Positions 29,495 through 38,195 of a stretch of DNA of 64,000 nucleotides are shown piece after piece (position 1 is the first letter of the stretch; each line of letters begins with the position of its first letter). Where the stretch lies: positions 2,237,501-2,301,500 of the forward strand of contig CP047152.1 of the NCBI GenBank assembly GCA_041879295.1. The letters run 5' to 3'. This DNA is from Pseudomonas putida (lineage in GTDB: Bacteria; Pseudomonadota; Gammaproteobacteria; Pseudomonadales; Pseudomonadaceae). The notes beneath the pieces are model-generated. The model had not been told where the DNA came from, ran no database searches, and saw only the letters and a program-made list of their open reading frames with translations. The translations under genes and the position numbers were made by a program.

Positions 29495-29749
29495 CTTCTC
29501 CAGTTTCAGTATTTACCATTACCTCGACCTTAAGTGTCGCGCTTCCATGTTGAAAGCATGCGATCATGGTCTCGCCAAGTGCTAAATAACACTCCGACGG
29601 CGGGTGCTGACGGATGCAGAGTTTTCACAAGCTCGCGGATAGTGGGGCGATCGCCTGGGCCCGTGATGATCGAAAGGCGTAGTGCATCAGTTGCGCACGG
29701 CTGTCGTGAACCGAAACCAGGTTCACCTGGTCTCGGCCCTGCAGGCTGC

Positions 29750-30979
29750 TCAACTGCTGAGCTTGGTCGTGAGATACTCAACACGGGAAATTTCAAAGAC
29801 CGACACACCATCCTTTGACGCGATGAGATCGAACTGAGGTACCCATTCAGGTATCTGCAGTGCTTCAAGGGGACTTCGGTCGAAAAGCACATAGTTAACA
29901 CCGCCCTCTCGCTGAACTGAGCGGAACGAGATGCCATCAAACCTCTGCTTGTCATAGTACCGGATGAATTCAGCAAGCGCTTGGGTCACAACATAATCCG
30001 TGTCATTAGCGCGCACAGGCCGGGCGATCAAGTCGTGGAGATACTCAAGCAATAGCCGACGATCAGTTCGCTTCTGGTAACCAGGCTCAAACCAGCTCAT
30101 TGATTGGTGCTCAAGCGAAGTGAGCGCGGTGAAATCAAAGAATTCCAACGGTCGGGTGGAGACGAATTCTGCCACCACCACTTTATCCCCAATCGAGGGC
30201 CGTACCTCCGCAATCCCCGTCTGTGCGTCGGCGGCGACGTAAAGCAGTGGTACGCCTGAAGGGCTCATCCTGTTATTGGCAGCGCGATCCTTTGGGGGCG
30301 CTCCTAGCTCCTTCGCGGGATCATTTTGAAATGCCAGGAGCTGATTATGAGTGGAGGCAATTCGAGCTCGATAAAAGCGAGTAGCTTCCGGGGCAACCTT
30401 GACGACAGCAGTCACATCAGGGGTTTCGCGCCTACTTGCTCGCATCGCTTCAAAAATCAGGGACTCGAAAAACATGCTGGCATTGGTATTAAAAAACCTG
30501 CGGCCATGCACCAGTTCAGTCGCTATACGCGTCCAATCACCCTCGACCCACCAGCGCTCGTGCTCCTCAGATTCAAACGGGCTTGATACCCGGCAATACT
30601 CCTGCCCGTTGAAGTAAAAGTCTTCCTCATCAGCATCTGTATCAATGAGCCGTTCGGCCACCGCATTACATACGGCTTCCGATTCGCACCGGATGGCAAT
30701 ACCAATTATCCGACTGAGGCCCATCTCGTAACCTGGGTGAAGTCCGTGGTCGATGGCAAAATGATCCGAAAGGTGCCTTTTGATCGTCGATGCAATTTTG
30801 CTGGAGGTGAGCGCCTCGAGCACTGAGCGGCCGCAGCAGGAGCAGAGCTGCTCCTGCGAACGTCTTGAGGCCTGTTTCTTGAGCCAAGTGTCGCCAATGC
30901 AGGTCACACAAACAAACATGGGTTCCTCAGCATCTTCTTTGGCGAGGATCTCATGCAAAATATTATCCAGTAAGGCCAT
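29750..30979 (-). CDS. HEPN/RES N-terminal plus RES-domain protein, copy 1
   Basis: This 409-aa protein starts at the ATG at 30979 (MALLDNILHEIL) after aagga. Residues about 22-60 hold a four-cysteine N-terminal domain (CVTCIGD and CSCCGR) of the HEPN/RES-associated type. The C-terminal RES domain shows its three key residues: Arg in YRARI, Glu in GIAEVRP, Ser in ISFRS. RES toxins degrade NAD+ in known toxin-antitoxin pairs; whether the long HEPN/RES proteins do so is inferred. No antitoxin of the Xre type is adjacent. A relative lies at 33761, and the two flank the RiPP-like cluster. Confidence 0.75.
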   Translation of the reverse strand: MALLDNILHEILAKEDAEEPMFVCVTCIGDTWLKKQASRRSQEQLCSCCGRSVLEALTSSKIASTIKRHLSDHFAIDHGLHPGYEMGLSRIIGIAIRCESEAVCNAVAERLIDTDADEEDFYFNGQEYCRVSSPFESEEHERWWVEGDWTRIATELVHGRRFFNTNASMFFESLIFEAMRASRRETPDVTAVVKVAPEATRFYRARIASTHNQLLAFQNDPAKELGAPPKDRAANNRMSPSGVPLLYVAADAQTGIAEVRPSIGDKVVVAEFVSTRPLEFFDFTALTSLEHQSMSWFEPGYQKRTDRRLLLEYLHDLIARPVRANDTDYVVTQALAEFIRYYDKQRFDGISFRSVQREGGVNYVLFDRSPLEALQIPEWVPQFDLIASKDGVSVFEISRVEYLTTKLSS

Positions 30980-31530
30980 CGAATTGCTTCCTTGTAGCGT
31001 TTGAGCAAGGCCAAATCGTATCACCGTCAATTAACTGCGGCACAATCTCCGAAGATCTACGCTTGCCGGCGCTGCATCAGCTATTGCTCCTCAATCTCAA
31101 TGAACAAGGGCTGCTTCCCTGTTGATGACAATCGCCACCAACTGAGCTCTAGCGTTCGATTCAACCGGAGAGTGTCGCCGTAGCTGCCAACAACGTCACC
31201 GTCGTGGCTGCGAGGCCAAGTAAACGGGGGGGAGGGTGAGCAAGGCATGAGCAAACCATTACATTCGACATGTGGTTCGCTATCTCGAATCTGCGCTAGT
31301 TGAGCATGACAGGGCCGTCAATCTGAGGCCGCGTGCGTTCGATCAGCCAGGCAACTGCGTTGTGCGCCATTTCTGTGAAAGCACGAGGATTACTTGAGCA
31401 CGATGCGCGATAAGTCGACGCTACATACTCGTGTCTGGGGCCTTGCCTTCCGTTTACCCCAATGCTGGCCAAATGGTATTGTCGGCGGGATCTCGTCTAT
31501 CGCGACTTGCCCGGCAAAGGAGACGCCAGC
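30980..31530. other. Gap upstream of the graspetide-like precursor
   Basis: This 551-bp gap holds no supported gene. It contains agcgttcgattcaaccgga (31151-31169), which recurs with one mismatch at 45099-45117, and both copies are followed by weakly similar sequence, as if from a decayed shared element. The gap must also hold the promoters for the RES gene and the precursor gene. Confidence 0.4.
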
Positions 31531-32022
31531 TTGGGAGCTTTACAAAATTCGCCATTCCTCTCTCGATTTGCGACGCCAAGAACAGGGGAGGACACCATAC
31601 CTGGCTTCTATTCTCCTGACCTCCAGATGTGGGCGGTTCAGGCTCCGAATGGTGAAGTCCCAATCATCGCTGACGGTGCCCTGAACGAGCTGATGACCAA
31701 GACGAAGGTCAACGCCGAACAAGATGATGAGGCGTGCTGGCAGATTGAGTTGTTGACCAAAACCTATCAGAAGGTCGAAAGCGATGACGATGATCCCAGT
31801 CCCTATCGTGGACAGTCGGCAGATCTGGGTGATTTGCGTAGTTTCGATTCCAGTAACCACCTGCTGCAGCTCGTGACCAAAACTGATGCGGTCACTGAGA
31901 GAGACGATCGGTGTAATGCCAACCACATCCTCGAACTGATCACGAAAACCAACGTCGAGCTGGAGCGCGATGACAATGGTGATCCTACGTTCGGCTTGGA
32001 CACACGTTACTATTCAGACTAA
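31531..32022 (+). CDS. Predicted graspetide (omega-ester RiPP) precursor with four core repeats
   Basis: I start at TTG 31531 because AAAGGAG (31516-31522) sits eight bases before it, giving MGALQNSPFLSRF (163 aa); an ATG at 31462 in frame is the alternative. The leader has PFLSRF, like the PFxxRF recognition motif of graspetide leaders. The C-terminal half repeats L-x-TKT-x4-E-x-DD four times, with Thr at residues 56, 76, 116 and 138. Thr, Lys and paired acidic residues at fixed spacing are exactly what an ATP-grasp macrocyclase links by esters or amides. The ATP-grasp gene begins 14 bp downstream. No cleavage protease is seen nearby. Confidence 0.78.
   Translation: MGALQNSPFLSRFATPRTGEDTIPGFYSPDLQMWAVQAPNGEVPIIADGALNELMTKTKVNAEQDDEACWQIELLTKTYQKVESDDDDPSPYRGQSADLGDLRSFDSSNHLLQLVTKTDAVTERDDRCNANHILELITKTNVELERDDNGDPTFGLDTRYYSD
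31696..31974 (+). repeat. Four core motifs TKTxxxxExDD in the precursor
   Basis: The motif occurs at codons beginning 31696 (TKTKVNAEQDD), 31756 (TKTYQKVESDD), 31876 (TKTDAVTERDD) and 31942 (TKTNVELERDD). Spacing inside each motif is identical; spacing between motifs is 20, 40 and 22 codons. DNA sequences differ, so selection rather than recent duplication keeps the pattern. Confidence 0.8.
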
Positions 32023-32036
32023 CCTGGAAGCGCAAC

Positions 32037-32996
32037 ATGTTGCTGTTGGTGACAAATCGCCGTGACATCACGATGGACTACGTGGTTGCTGAGCTTCGCC
32101 GGCGCGGCCAGCCTTTTTTCCGCCTCAATACCGAGGAATTGCCCGAAGCACTGTGCTCGATGGCAGGATTTCCTCGGGACGCTTGGTCTATTTCGCTGGA
32201 CGGGGTAGTTGTTCGTGGTTCGCAGATAACTGGGGCCTATTTCCGCAGACCAGGAGCCCCTGTTTTAGCTGACACGGTCACAGATCCTGGCGAGCGGGCC
32301 TACGCCGAAGCAGAGTGGAGCAGCTTTCTCAAAAGCCTGTATTCCAGATTAGAGGGGCGGTGGCTGAACTCACCCTCAAAGATTTTTATGGCTGAGGACA
32401 AGCCGATGCAACTCCTCCTTGCGCAGGAGATTGGCTTCCAGGTACCTCAGGCTTTTGTCACGAATGACATTTCCTCTGCACAAGCTATCAATGCACTCGG
32501 CAAGGCGATTGGTAAGCCCCTTCGGCAGGCGGTATTGGGGGGTGAAACGGAGCGAGTAATCTTCACCACGCGACTCGCTGAGATTGAGGATGATCAGGCT
32601 GAATCAATCAGGCTGACCCCATTCATTGTGCAGTCAGAAATCCTGAAACAATACGATGTTCGAGTGACTGTTGTGGGCGAGGGTGTTTTCGCAACGGCGA
32701 TCTGGTCGCAAGATAACGAGGAAACGGAAACTGACTGGCGAAAGGGTAGCCGGCCTGATCTTCGCCACGAGAAGATCGTACTTGAGCCTCGTGTTCAGCG
32801 CCAATGCGTGAAGCTCGTTAAACGTCTTGGTCTTCGGTACGGCGCCATCGACCTGGTATGCGATCGAGCGGGGAAATTGTGGTTTTTGGAGATCAACCCG
32901 AACGGGCAGTGGGCGTGGATCGAGAATCTAACAGGCTACCCAATTGCTTCAGCGATCGTAGATGAGCTGACGGTGAACAGTATTGCTCAAACTTAA
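32037..32996 (+). CDS. ATP-grasp ligase (graspetide macrocyclase-like)
   Basis: This 319-aa protein is of the MvdC/MvdD-type ATP-grasp family, which uses ATP to activate acidic side chains and join them to Thr, Ser or Lys in a RiPP precursor. Diagnostic segments are YFRRPG (about 62), SPSKIFMAEDKPMQL (lysine-bearing start of the ATP-grasp core, about 112), and the terminal Mg/ATP-binding LEINPNGQW (about 285). The first residues MLLLVTNRRDITMDYV fit the pre-ATP-grasp fold. It follows the precursor by 14 bp and overlaps the next gene by 14 bp, so all three are one operon. It differs from RimK or glutathione-synthetase types by the RRP and NPNGQW motifs. Confidence 0.82.
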   Translation: MLLLVTNRRDITMDYVVAELRRRGQPFFRLNTEELPEALCSMAGFPRDAWSISLDGVVVRGSQITGAYFRRPGAPVLADTVTDPGERAYAEAEWSSFLKSLYSRLEGRWLNSPSKIFMAEDKPMQLLLAQEIGFQVPQAFVTNDISSAQAINALGKAIGKPLRQAVLGGETERVIFTTRLAEIEDDQAESIRLTPFIVQSEILKQYDVRVTVVGEGVFATAIWSQDNEETETDWRKGSRPDLRHEKIVLEPRVQRQCVKLVKRLGLRYGAIDLVCDRAGKLWFLEINPNGQWAWIENLTGYPIASAIVDELTVNSIAQT

Positions 32997-33663
32997 AGAA
33001 CGGCTCCGCTGGCTGTGGCCGACGGTCATCCCTCTGGCACCTACTGAACTGGCCGCGGATGCAGAGTGGAAGCAGCAGATTGCTGCATCAGTGCGTGAAG
33101 GGGATTGGACGACCGACAGCGATGTGGTGCTGGACGAATCTAGGCGACTTTTCGATGCGGAGGTTGACCGCCGCAAGAGTGCTGACGCCAAGGCAGGAAT
33201 TTACCTCGCAGCCATCACGGCGCTGATACCCGTATTAGTCTCGTTGTTGCCGGCGCTGTGGAGTGACAAAGCGAGCAAATGGCTAGGCTGTGCGGGGCTC
33301 ATGCTGTTCGGGTTGGCAGTTGCCTTCTTGTTGAGCGCAGGGGCCTGGGCGTTCAGAACGTTGAAAGTTGCAGGTTTCGCCCAGCTCGGCCCTGGGGAGC
33401 TAGCCACCACCTGGAAAGAAAACTCGCCTAGAGCGGGTTTAGCCAAACAACTCGCCCGCGCTGTCCTACATAACTATTCGTTGGTCAACGAGAAGGTTAC
33501 CGGCATCAAGATGACACATGAGTACCTGCTACGGGCCTTCCTGACCTTTACAATTCTCATGGTGCTTCAAGTGGTATGGCCGGTTGGCGCCTGGGTGGTT
33601 GAGGAAAGCGTCAGACTGATGGACACTCCGGCCCCGGTTCCTTTAATCATGTGCTATTCGTGA
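32983..33663 (+). CDS. Membrane protein coupled to the ATP-grasp gene
   Basis: This 226-aa protein probably starts at TTG 32983, inside the end of the ATP-grasp gene. It has a charged N-terminal region (about 1-70) and three predicted membrane helices (about 72-95, 100-125, 185-208). The segment RRKSADAKAGIYLAA before the first helix resembles the 'ADxKAG' entry seen in some small membrane effectors of conflict systems. In this operon it could export or confer immunity to the modified peptide, or act as a membrane effector. I cannot decide from sequence. Confidence 0.65.
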   Translation: MLKLKERLRWLWPTVIPLAPTELAADAEWKQQIAASVREGDWTTDSDVVLDESRRLFDAEVDRRKSADAKAGIYLAAITALIPVLVSLLPALWSDKASKWLGCAGLMLFGLAVAFLLSAGAWAFRTLKVAGFAQLGPGELATTWKENSPRAGLAKQLARAVLHNYSLVNEKVTGIKMTHEYLLRAFLTFTILMVLQVVWPVGAWVVEESVRLMDTPAPVPLIMCYS

Positions 33664-33760
33664 TCATAGTCCTGAAGGATGGTCGCTAAAGGTGATATGT
33701 AACCCCTGTGTCCCGAAGATTTTTGATCCTGCATTGTTTTGAGAATGAGGAGGCCGGCGT

Positions 33761-34993
33761 ATGGGTGGCGTCAAGAGGATGATGGAAGAGGACATGGATC
33801 GGGGCTTCTCGCGAGTTGAGGACACGTTCGTATGCTTACGCTGCGTCGAGGATGAAGCTTTAAAAGCTTTCGTCAGGAAAAACTCGGTGCGAGGAAACTG
33901 TAGCTATTGCGATCAAAGCCGACGTGTCACTGACATGAACGACGTCATTGAGCATGTCGTTACCAGCTTCTCATTAGAGTGGGGCGACGCTGCTAACGAG
34001 GGACTCGCCTACGAAACCCGGGAAGGAGGATGGCAGGGGCGGGTTTACAGTACGTGGGAGCTTCTATACAACTACGGCCCCGAGTGCTCGGAAGAGGTGT
34101 TGAATACTCTCGCTGGATCCATATACGATGTGGCGTGGTGCGAGCGGGATCCCTATTCATTACCAATAGATCGAACTCTGGTTTACGGTTGGCAGAGCTT
34201 CAGTAACTTCATCATTCATACCGCACGATTTGTATTTTACAAAGCTGTGAACACCTCGTATGCGGCTGACCAGCACGATGAGATGAACCCGGTCGACATT
34301 CTTGAAACGCTGGGGAGCGTTGCCAAAAAGCTCGATCTGATAGGAACAGTACCAGCAGGACAGCCGATCTTCCGCGTTCGTATCGTCGATCCTGAAACTC
34401 AACTCACCCGATCGAGTGAGCTTGGGCCCCCACCGGCGGCTCATGCCAACATGCCGAACCGGATGAGCCCCGTTGGCATCCCCATGTTTTACGGTGCGTT
34501 CGATCAAGAAACCGCTATTCGTGAAACCTACGATCCAGGATGTGAAACCCTGAAGAAGGCTGCGACTGGAGAGTTTGTGCCTATCAGAGATCTACGGATT
34601 GTTGACCTATCCCGCTCGTTTTTTGTACCGAGTCTGTTCGATCCTGCACTGCAGACACTCAGGCCATACTTCCGCTTCATGCGAGACTTCATTGAGGATT
34701 TCACCAAACCGATTGAGCGAAGCGATCGTGCCCATGCTGAATACGTTCCGACTCAGGTCGTCACCGAGTATTTTCGGCACGTTTACCGCACCGATGATGA
34801 TCATCAAATTGATGGGATCATCTACCCGAGCTCCAAGACTGGAGCCAAGGCGATTGTCATTTTTGCAGATGCCTCGGGATGTATCGATGTTGACGATCCA
34901 CCCAATGATCGCGCGCTTTTGCGGCTGAACAGGGCATTCGACGTTGACCTGTCCGGGATCGCCGCGGCCTATGATGACGATGAAATTTTCTGA
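33761..34993 (+). CDS. HEPN/RES N-terminal plus RES-domain protein, copy 2
   Basis: This 410-aa protein starts at ATG 33761 after a gaggagg ribosome site. An N-terminal four-cysteine region (CLRCVED and CSYCDQ, about 24-50) precedes a long helical part and a C-terminal RES domain with Arg in FRVRI, the segment NRMSPVGIPMFYGAF, Glu in TAIRE and Ser in YPSS. The organisation equals that of the gene at 29750-30979, but identity is modest, so they are not a recent duplication. NAD+ breakdown is the likely activity by family. It lies 97 bp after the membrane protein gene of the RiPP-like cluster. Confidence 0.75.
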   Translation: MGGVKRMMEEDMDRGFSRVEDTFVCLRCVEDEALKAFVRKNSVRGNCSYCDQSRRVTDMNDVIEHVVTSFSLEWGDAANEGLAYETREGGWQGRVYSTWELLYNYGPECSEEVLNTLAGSIYDVAWCERDPYSLPIDRTLVYGWQSFSNFIIHTARFVFYKAVNTSYAADQHDEMNPVDILETLGSVAKKLDLIGTVPAGQPIFRVRIVDPETQLTRSSELGPPPAAHANMPNRMSPVGIPMFYGAFDQETAIRETYDPGCETLKKAATGEFVPIRDLRIVDLSRSFFVPSLFDPALQTLRPYFRFMRDFIEDFTKPIERSDRAHAEYVPTQVVTEYFRHVYRTDDDHQIDGIIYPSSKTGAKAIVIFADASGCIDVDDPPNDRALLRLNRAFDVDLSGIAAAYDDDEIF

Positions 34994-35212
34994 CTAGCTC
35001 CTCAGTCCCGGTTTTTTCCAAGGCATCTGCCCCTCGGTCTGGGGCAGAGTGCCTATGCCGCCTAATCCTAAACGTTAGCGAAGGTAGCTGGCCTGGCCGG
35101 CGGACAGAGACAAACCGACTGAAAACTAGACCAGCCTCAGCGCAGCTATACGCTTATGCAGGCGTAGAATAAAACCATCTCCAGTCTCCAATTTGTTGCC
35201 GGCAAAGAGAAC

Positions 35213-36196
35213 TCAGTTGAAGGCCTTGATGCCTCGCGGCAATAGGAATTCTGCAACAAAGTGCTGAATGAACAGTCCTCGCTGGACTTCAATAGGTAAG
35301 CCTTCTTCAAATTCGAAGTCGCGCAGTTCCTGAGAGTAATTAGGCAGTAGCGTCAGGCACCGATTTAAGAGCTCTCTTTTGTCTAGGGCACGAAATGGGT
35401 TTGATACGATGAAGCCGAAGCTGTCCGACAAGCTCCAGTGATTGGAAATGTTCGATTTCGATGAGTAGTCCTTGTGCCGGTGATACAGATTGGTCAGGTA
35501 TACCGCGTCGACCCGCGAGTAGGCGGCCTGTGGTGTGAACGACTCTTGTGTGAACAAGCCTTCAGCGCCAATCAGGTAGTGATACCACTTTTGCATATCC
35601 TGAGGTGTATCGCAGCAGACAGCGAGTATGTTCACTGCGTCGTCGGTAGGAGTTGAGCTGAATTTTTGATGGGCGCTTTCTAGGTAGTCCTTCATTTTGT
35701 TATCCATGTTTTGCTGGACAACAAGGGGCTTACCATCCTCGGGCGTCTCGAAAATTGGCGCAAGTTGATCGCGCAGCGTTAGAAAATCGGGATGGCGTCC
35801 GAGAAAGCTAATTTTGAATGCATCCTGTCCATCGATAGCTTGCGCTTTAGTGTAGTCAGCGCATTTGACTTCAATATTGTATGTCACGCCCTCCACGCCA
35901 AATGAACAGTCTACATCCTTAGGAGGATTGAGGGCTGGCTCATACTTAAAGGTATCGGGATATGCAGCAGCAAAGTGTCCGCAAACCGTAAGTTCACACG
36001 CCGTCTGAAGATACTGCTTCTCGGAGAACGACTGTGGATTCGGTCTCAATTTGGACTCGCGAAGGTTCCTAAGCTTTTTAGTAGAAAGGAACGGCGTCAG
36101 TTTTTCCAAAAGTTGGTGCAGATCGTTCTGATACGCGACGGATGCTTCAGAGTCGTTGAAGTATGCATTATGAGGCGAAGATTGCTGGTCGTTCAT
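35213..36196 (-). CDS. Hypothetical protein with PD-(D/E)XK-like motif
   Basis: This 327-aa protein contains KDVDCSFGVEGV followed by YNIEVKCADY (about 93-112), which fits the D...ExK core of PD-(D/E)XK nucleases. The remainder is mixed and unassigned. It is the downstream gene of a minus-strand set with an XRE-ImmA protein and a 206-aa protein, with 83 bp between. Together this looks like a defence or toxin module. Nuclease activity is inferred from the motif only. Confidence 0.55.
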   Translation of the reverse strand: MNDQQSSPHNAYFNDSEASVAYQNDLHQLLEKLTPFLSTKKLRNLRESKLRPNPQSFSEKQYLQTACELTVCGHFAAAYPDTFKYEPALNPPKDVDCSFGVEGVTYNIEVKCADYTKAQAIDGQDAFKISFLGRHPDFLTLRDQLAPIFETPEDGKPLVVQQNMDNKMKDYLESAHQKFSSTPTDDAVNILAVCCDTPQDMQKWYHYLIGAEGLFTQESFTPQAAYSRVDAVYLTNLYHRHKDYSSKSNISNHWSLSDSFGFIVSNPFRALDKRELLNRCLTLLPNYSQELRDFEFEEGLPIEVQRGLFIQHFVAEFLLPRGIKAFN

Positions 36197-36279
36197 GGGG
36201 CTCTGCCGGTAAAAGGTCTATTCTAGGCGCGCTGCTAGATGATCAAGTAAATTTGCGCTCAGGTGGAGATGGCTCCGAA

Positions 36280-37398
36280 TCACCCTTGTGATTCGCCAGT
36301 CCTTATCAGCCTTAAAGGGGGCATAGGTACCTTAAGCATGAATTGGGCCTCGACCATCTGACTCGTCAGCCCCGCCCCTGCAAGAACCCGGCTCCATGTC
36401 GAGAAATCCAGTAGATCGATTGCGCGCTGAACAAGCAGAGGAGACTCCATAGGAATGAGCTCATCGAACTCTTCATGCTTGGTAAACCCTTTCCGCGCGA
36501 GGTAGGTAAATCCGCTCTTGGCTTGATCTGCGGTAAGCAGATCCAAAGCCCGGGCGCGATAAATTAGCGCCTTGAAGCTGACCTTCCAGCGAAGCTTCAG
36601 CTCTTTCAATGCTGGCCAGTTCAGATACTTGCCCCGCATTGCCGGAAACTCCGCGGCGAAGCTCGCCCTCGGCATAAGGAGGGCGCTGGCAAACTGGTTG
36701 GCTTGCTCTTCTGTTTCACGGCAACCAGTCTCTATACCTTGGTGCATAACCAGATGACCGAGCTCGTGAGCCAGATCGAAGCGCTGCCGTCCAGGGTTTA
36801 CTTTTGAGGTGTTGCGGACGATCAATGGACGTTTGTTGAATAGCGAGAATGCGTCAATGCGATCGTCTGCGTCAGCCAGGTTAACGACGAGCACACCTAT
36901 TTTTTCCGCCAGCTTGGTAACGCTCGAGAGTGGGCCTAGGCCAATGCCTTGCTCTCTTCTGAAACGCTCGGCAACCTGCTCAATTTTCCCGGCACCGGTA
37001 ACCGGTTCCTCAATCACGTGAAAATCAACCGCGGGGAACGCTACCTCTTTGTCCAACTCATCAACGAGAAGCTCAAACATTTCTACCTGAGCTGCGATGG
37101 TTTTCTTCAGCGTCTGTGTCGAGGTGCGCACACTGCGGAAGTTACATTGCTCAAGCTCAACACCACTCTTGCGGGGGGCAAAGAAAAAGCTTTCTTTGAC
37201 GTTCAGGATTTCGCAGAGCTGCTTCAACTGTCCTGGGTTGGGAATTGAGTTGATCTCGAGCTTGTGTGCGTATTGCCTAGTCACTCCAAGGAGCTCGCCG
37301 ATTTCAGCAAGGGAGCGCCCCGAGGCGCACCTCGCGAGGCGGAGCTTGTCGGGTGAGAACTCATCACCCAGAGGCAGGAGGCCTGTTGTGTCATTCAT
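36280..37398 (-). CDS. XRE-HTH plus ImmA/IrrE metallopeptidase
   Basis: This 372-aa protein has an N-terminal XRE HTH (about 15-68, SLAEIGELLGVTRQYAHKLE) and an ImmA/IrrE-type zinc peptidase domain (DUF955) with HELGHLVMH at about 215. The active-site HExxH is intact, with the later glutamate in the ETEEQANQFASALLMP segment. Such fusions act as regulators that cleave a repressor in mobile elements and occur as antitoxin/toxin partners in defence systems (RosmerTA-like). It overlaps the upstream 206-aa gene by 8 bp, which implies translational coupling. Confidence 0.85.
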   Translation of the reverse strand: MNDTTGLLPLGDEFSPDKLRLARCASGRSLAEIGELLGVTRQYAHKLEINSIPNPGQLKQLCEILNVKESFFFAPRKSGVELEQCNFRSVRTSTQTLKKTIAAQVEMFELLVDELDKEVAFPAVDFHVIEEPVTGAGKIEQVAERFRREQGIGLGPLSSVTKLAEKIGVLVVNLADADDRIDAFSLFNKRPLIVRNTSKVNPGRQRFDLAHELGHLVMHQGIETGCRETEEQANQFASALLMPRASFAAEFPAMRGKYLNWPALKELKLRWKVSFKALIYRARALDLLTADQAKSGFTYLARKGFTKHEEFDELIPMESPLLVQRAIDLLDFSTWSRVLAGAGLTSQMVEAQFMLKVPMPPLRLIRTGESQG

Positions 37399-38011
37399 CT
37401 TTCAGGTCAGCGTCTTTCGTTTCTTTCTGCCCAGCGTCCTTGTCGCGACGAACTGGTAGAGAATCATCAATTTCAACAACAGGGGAGAGCTCAGTGGTGC
37501 GGACAGAAACCAGAGGTTCGTAATTGTGTGTCCACTTGCTGATGACATTGCGGTTGGTGTCGAAGCCCAAGACAGATACGGTCAGCGTTGGGCCATCTGG
37601 GTTCCTATCGCTGTCAACATACAACCGCCAGGTAACGTTCCCGTCAGTGGCCGGCCCAAGCAAACTGTCGTGGTAAAGCTCTACGACGTTCTTCTCCAAG
37701 CGATAACCTTTCTTACGTGTGTCCGGGTCATCCGTCACCACCTGCATCAAAATCCCATCAATGCTGATCGTGTAATCCAACGTGTTGTTGACGAGCTTGA
37801 ACCAAGGGAGGTCACCCTGACGATGTAAACGCTTAAACCGACCATGGATGCGACCGTAAGGAAAAATCCCTTTCGTCCAGTTGGTGTCATCTTCAGTGGA
37901 TGTAGCCTCAAGAGCTTTGTAAGCAGCATCCAAAAGGTTGTTGCAGACGACATCAAGATGGGCGCGGCTGAGCTTCGGCTCGAGCTCACTTGGATGCTGA
38001 TATTCAGGCAT
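37391..38011 (-). CDS. Hypothetical partner of the XRE-ImmA gene
   Basis: This 206-aa soluble protein (MPEYQHPSELEPKLSRAHLD) has no family I recognise. Residues about 85-160 show a beta-rich pattern (YTISIDGILMQVV, VTWRLYVDSD, TLTVSVLGFD). The last 40 residues are charged and lysine/aspartate-rich. It is the first gene of the operon and overlaps the XRE-ImmA gene by 8 bp, so it may be the target or toxin controlled by that peptidase. Function unknown. Confidence 0.6.
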   Translation of the reverse strand: MPEYQHPSELEPKLSRAHLDVVCNNLLDAAYKALEATSTEDDTNWTKGIFPYGRIHGRFKRLHRQGDLPWFKLVNNTLDYTISIDGILMQVVTDDPDTRKKGYRLEKNVVELYHDSLLGPATDGNVTWRLYVDSDRNPDGPTLTVSVLGFDTNRNVISKWTHNYEPLVSVRTTELSPVVEIDDSLPVRRDKDAGQKETKDADLKDE

Positions 38012-38195
38012 GCATTTCTCCGAAAAGCGTGCAAATAATCTGTAGTGTCAACCAGGATTTTTGTGCATAATTCTAAGAATGTCAACCTTTGGCGTTCCGG
38101 GGATTGAGTGTTCAGTTGCCATGCCGCATTGGGGCGCGCTACGGCCGCTCAGGCGCATATGAGCTTGGCGAATCTTGGGGTGATTGGGGGTTTTT

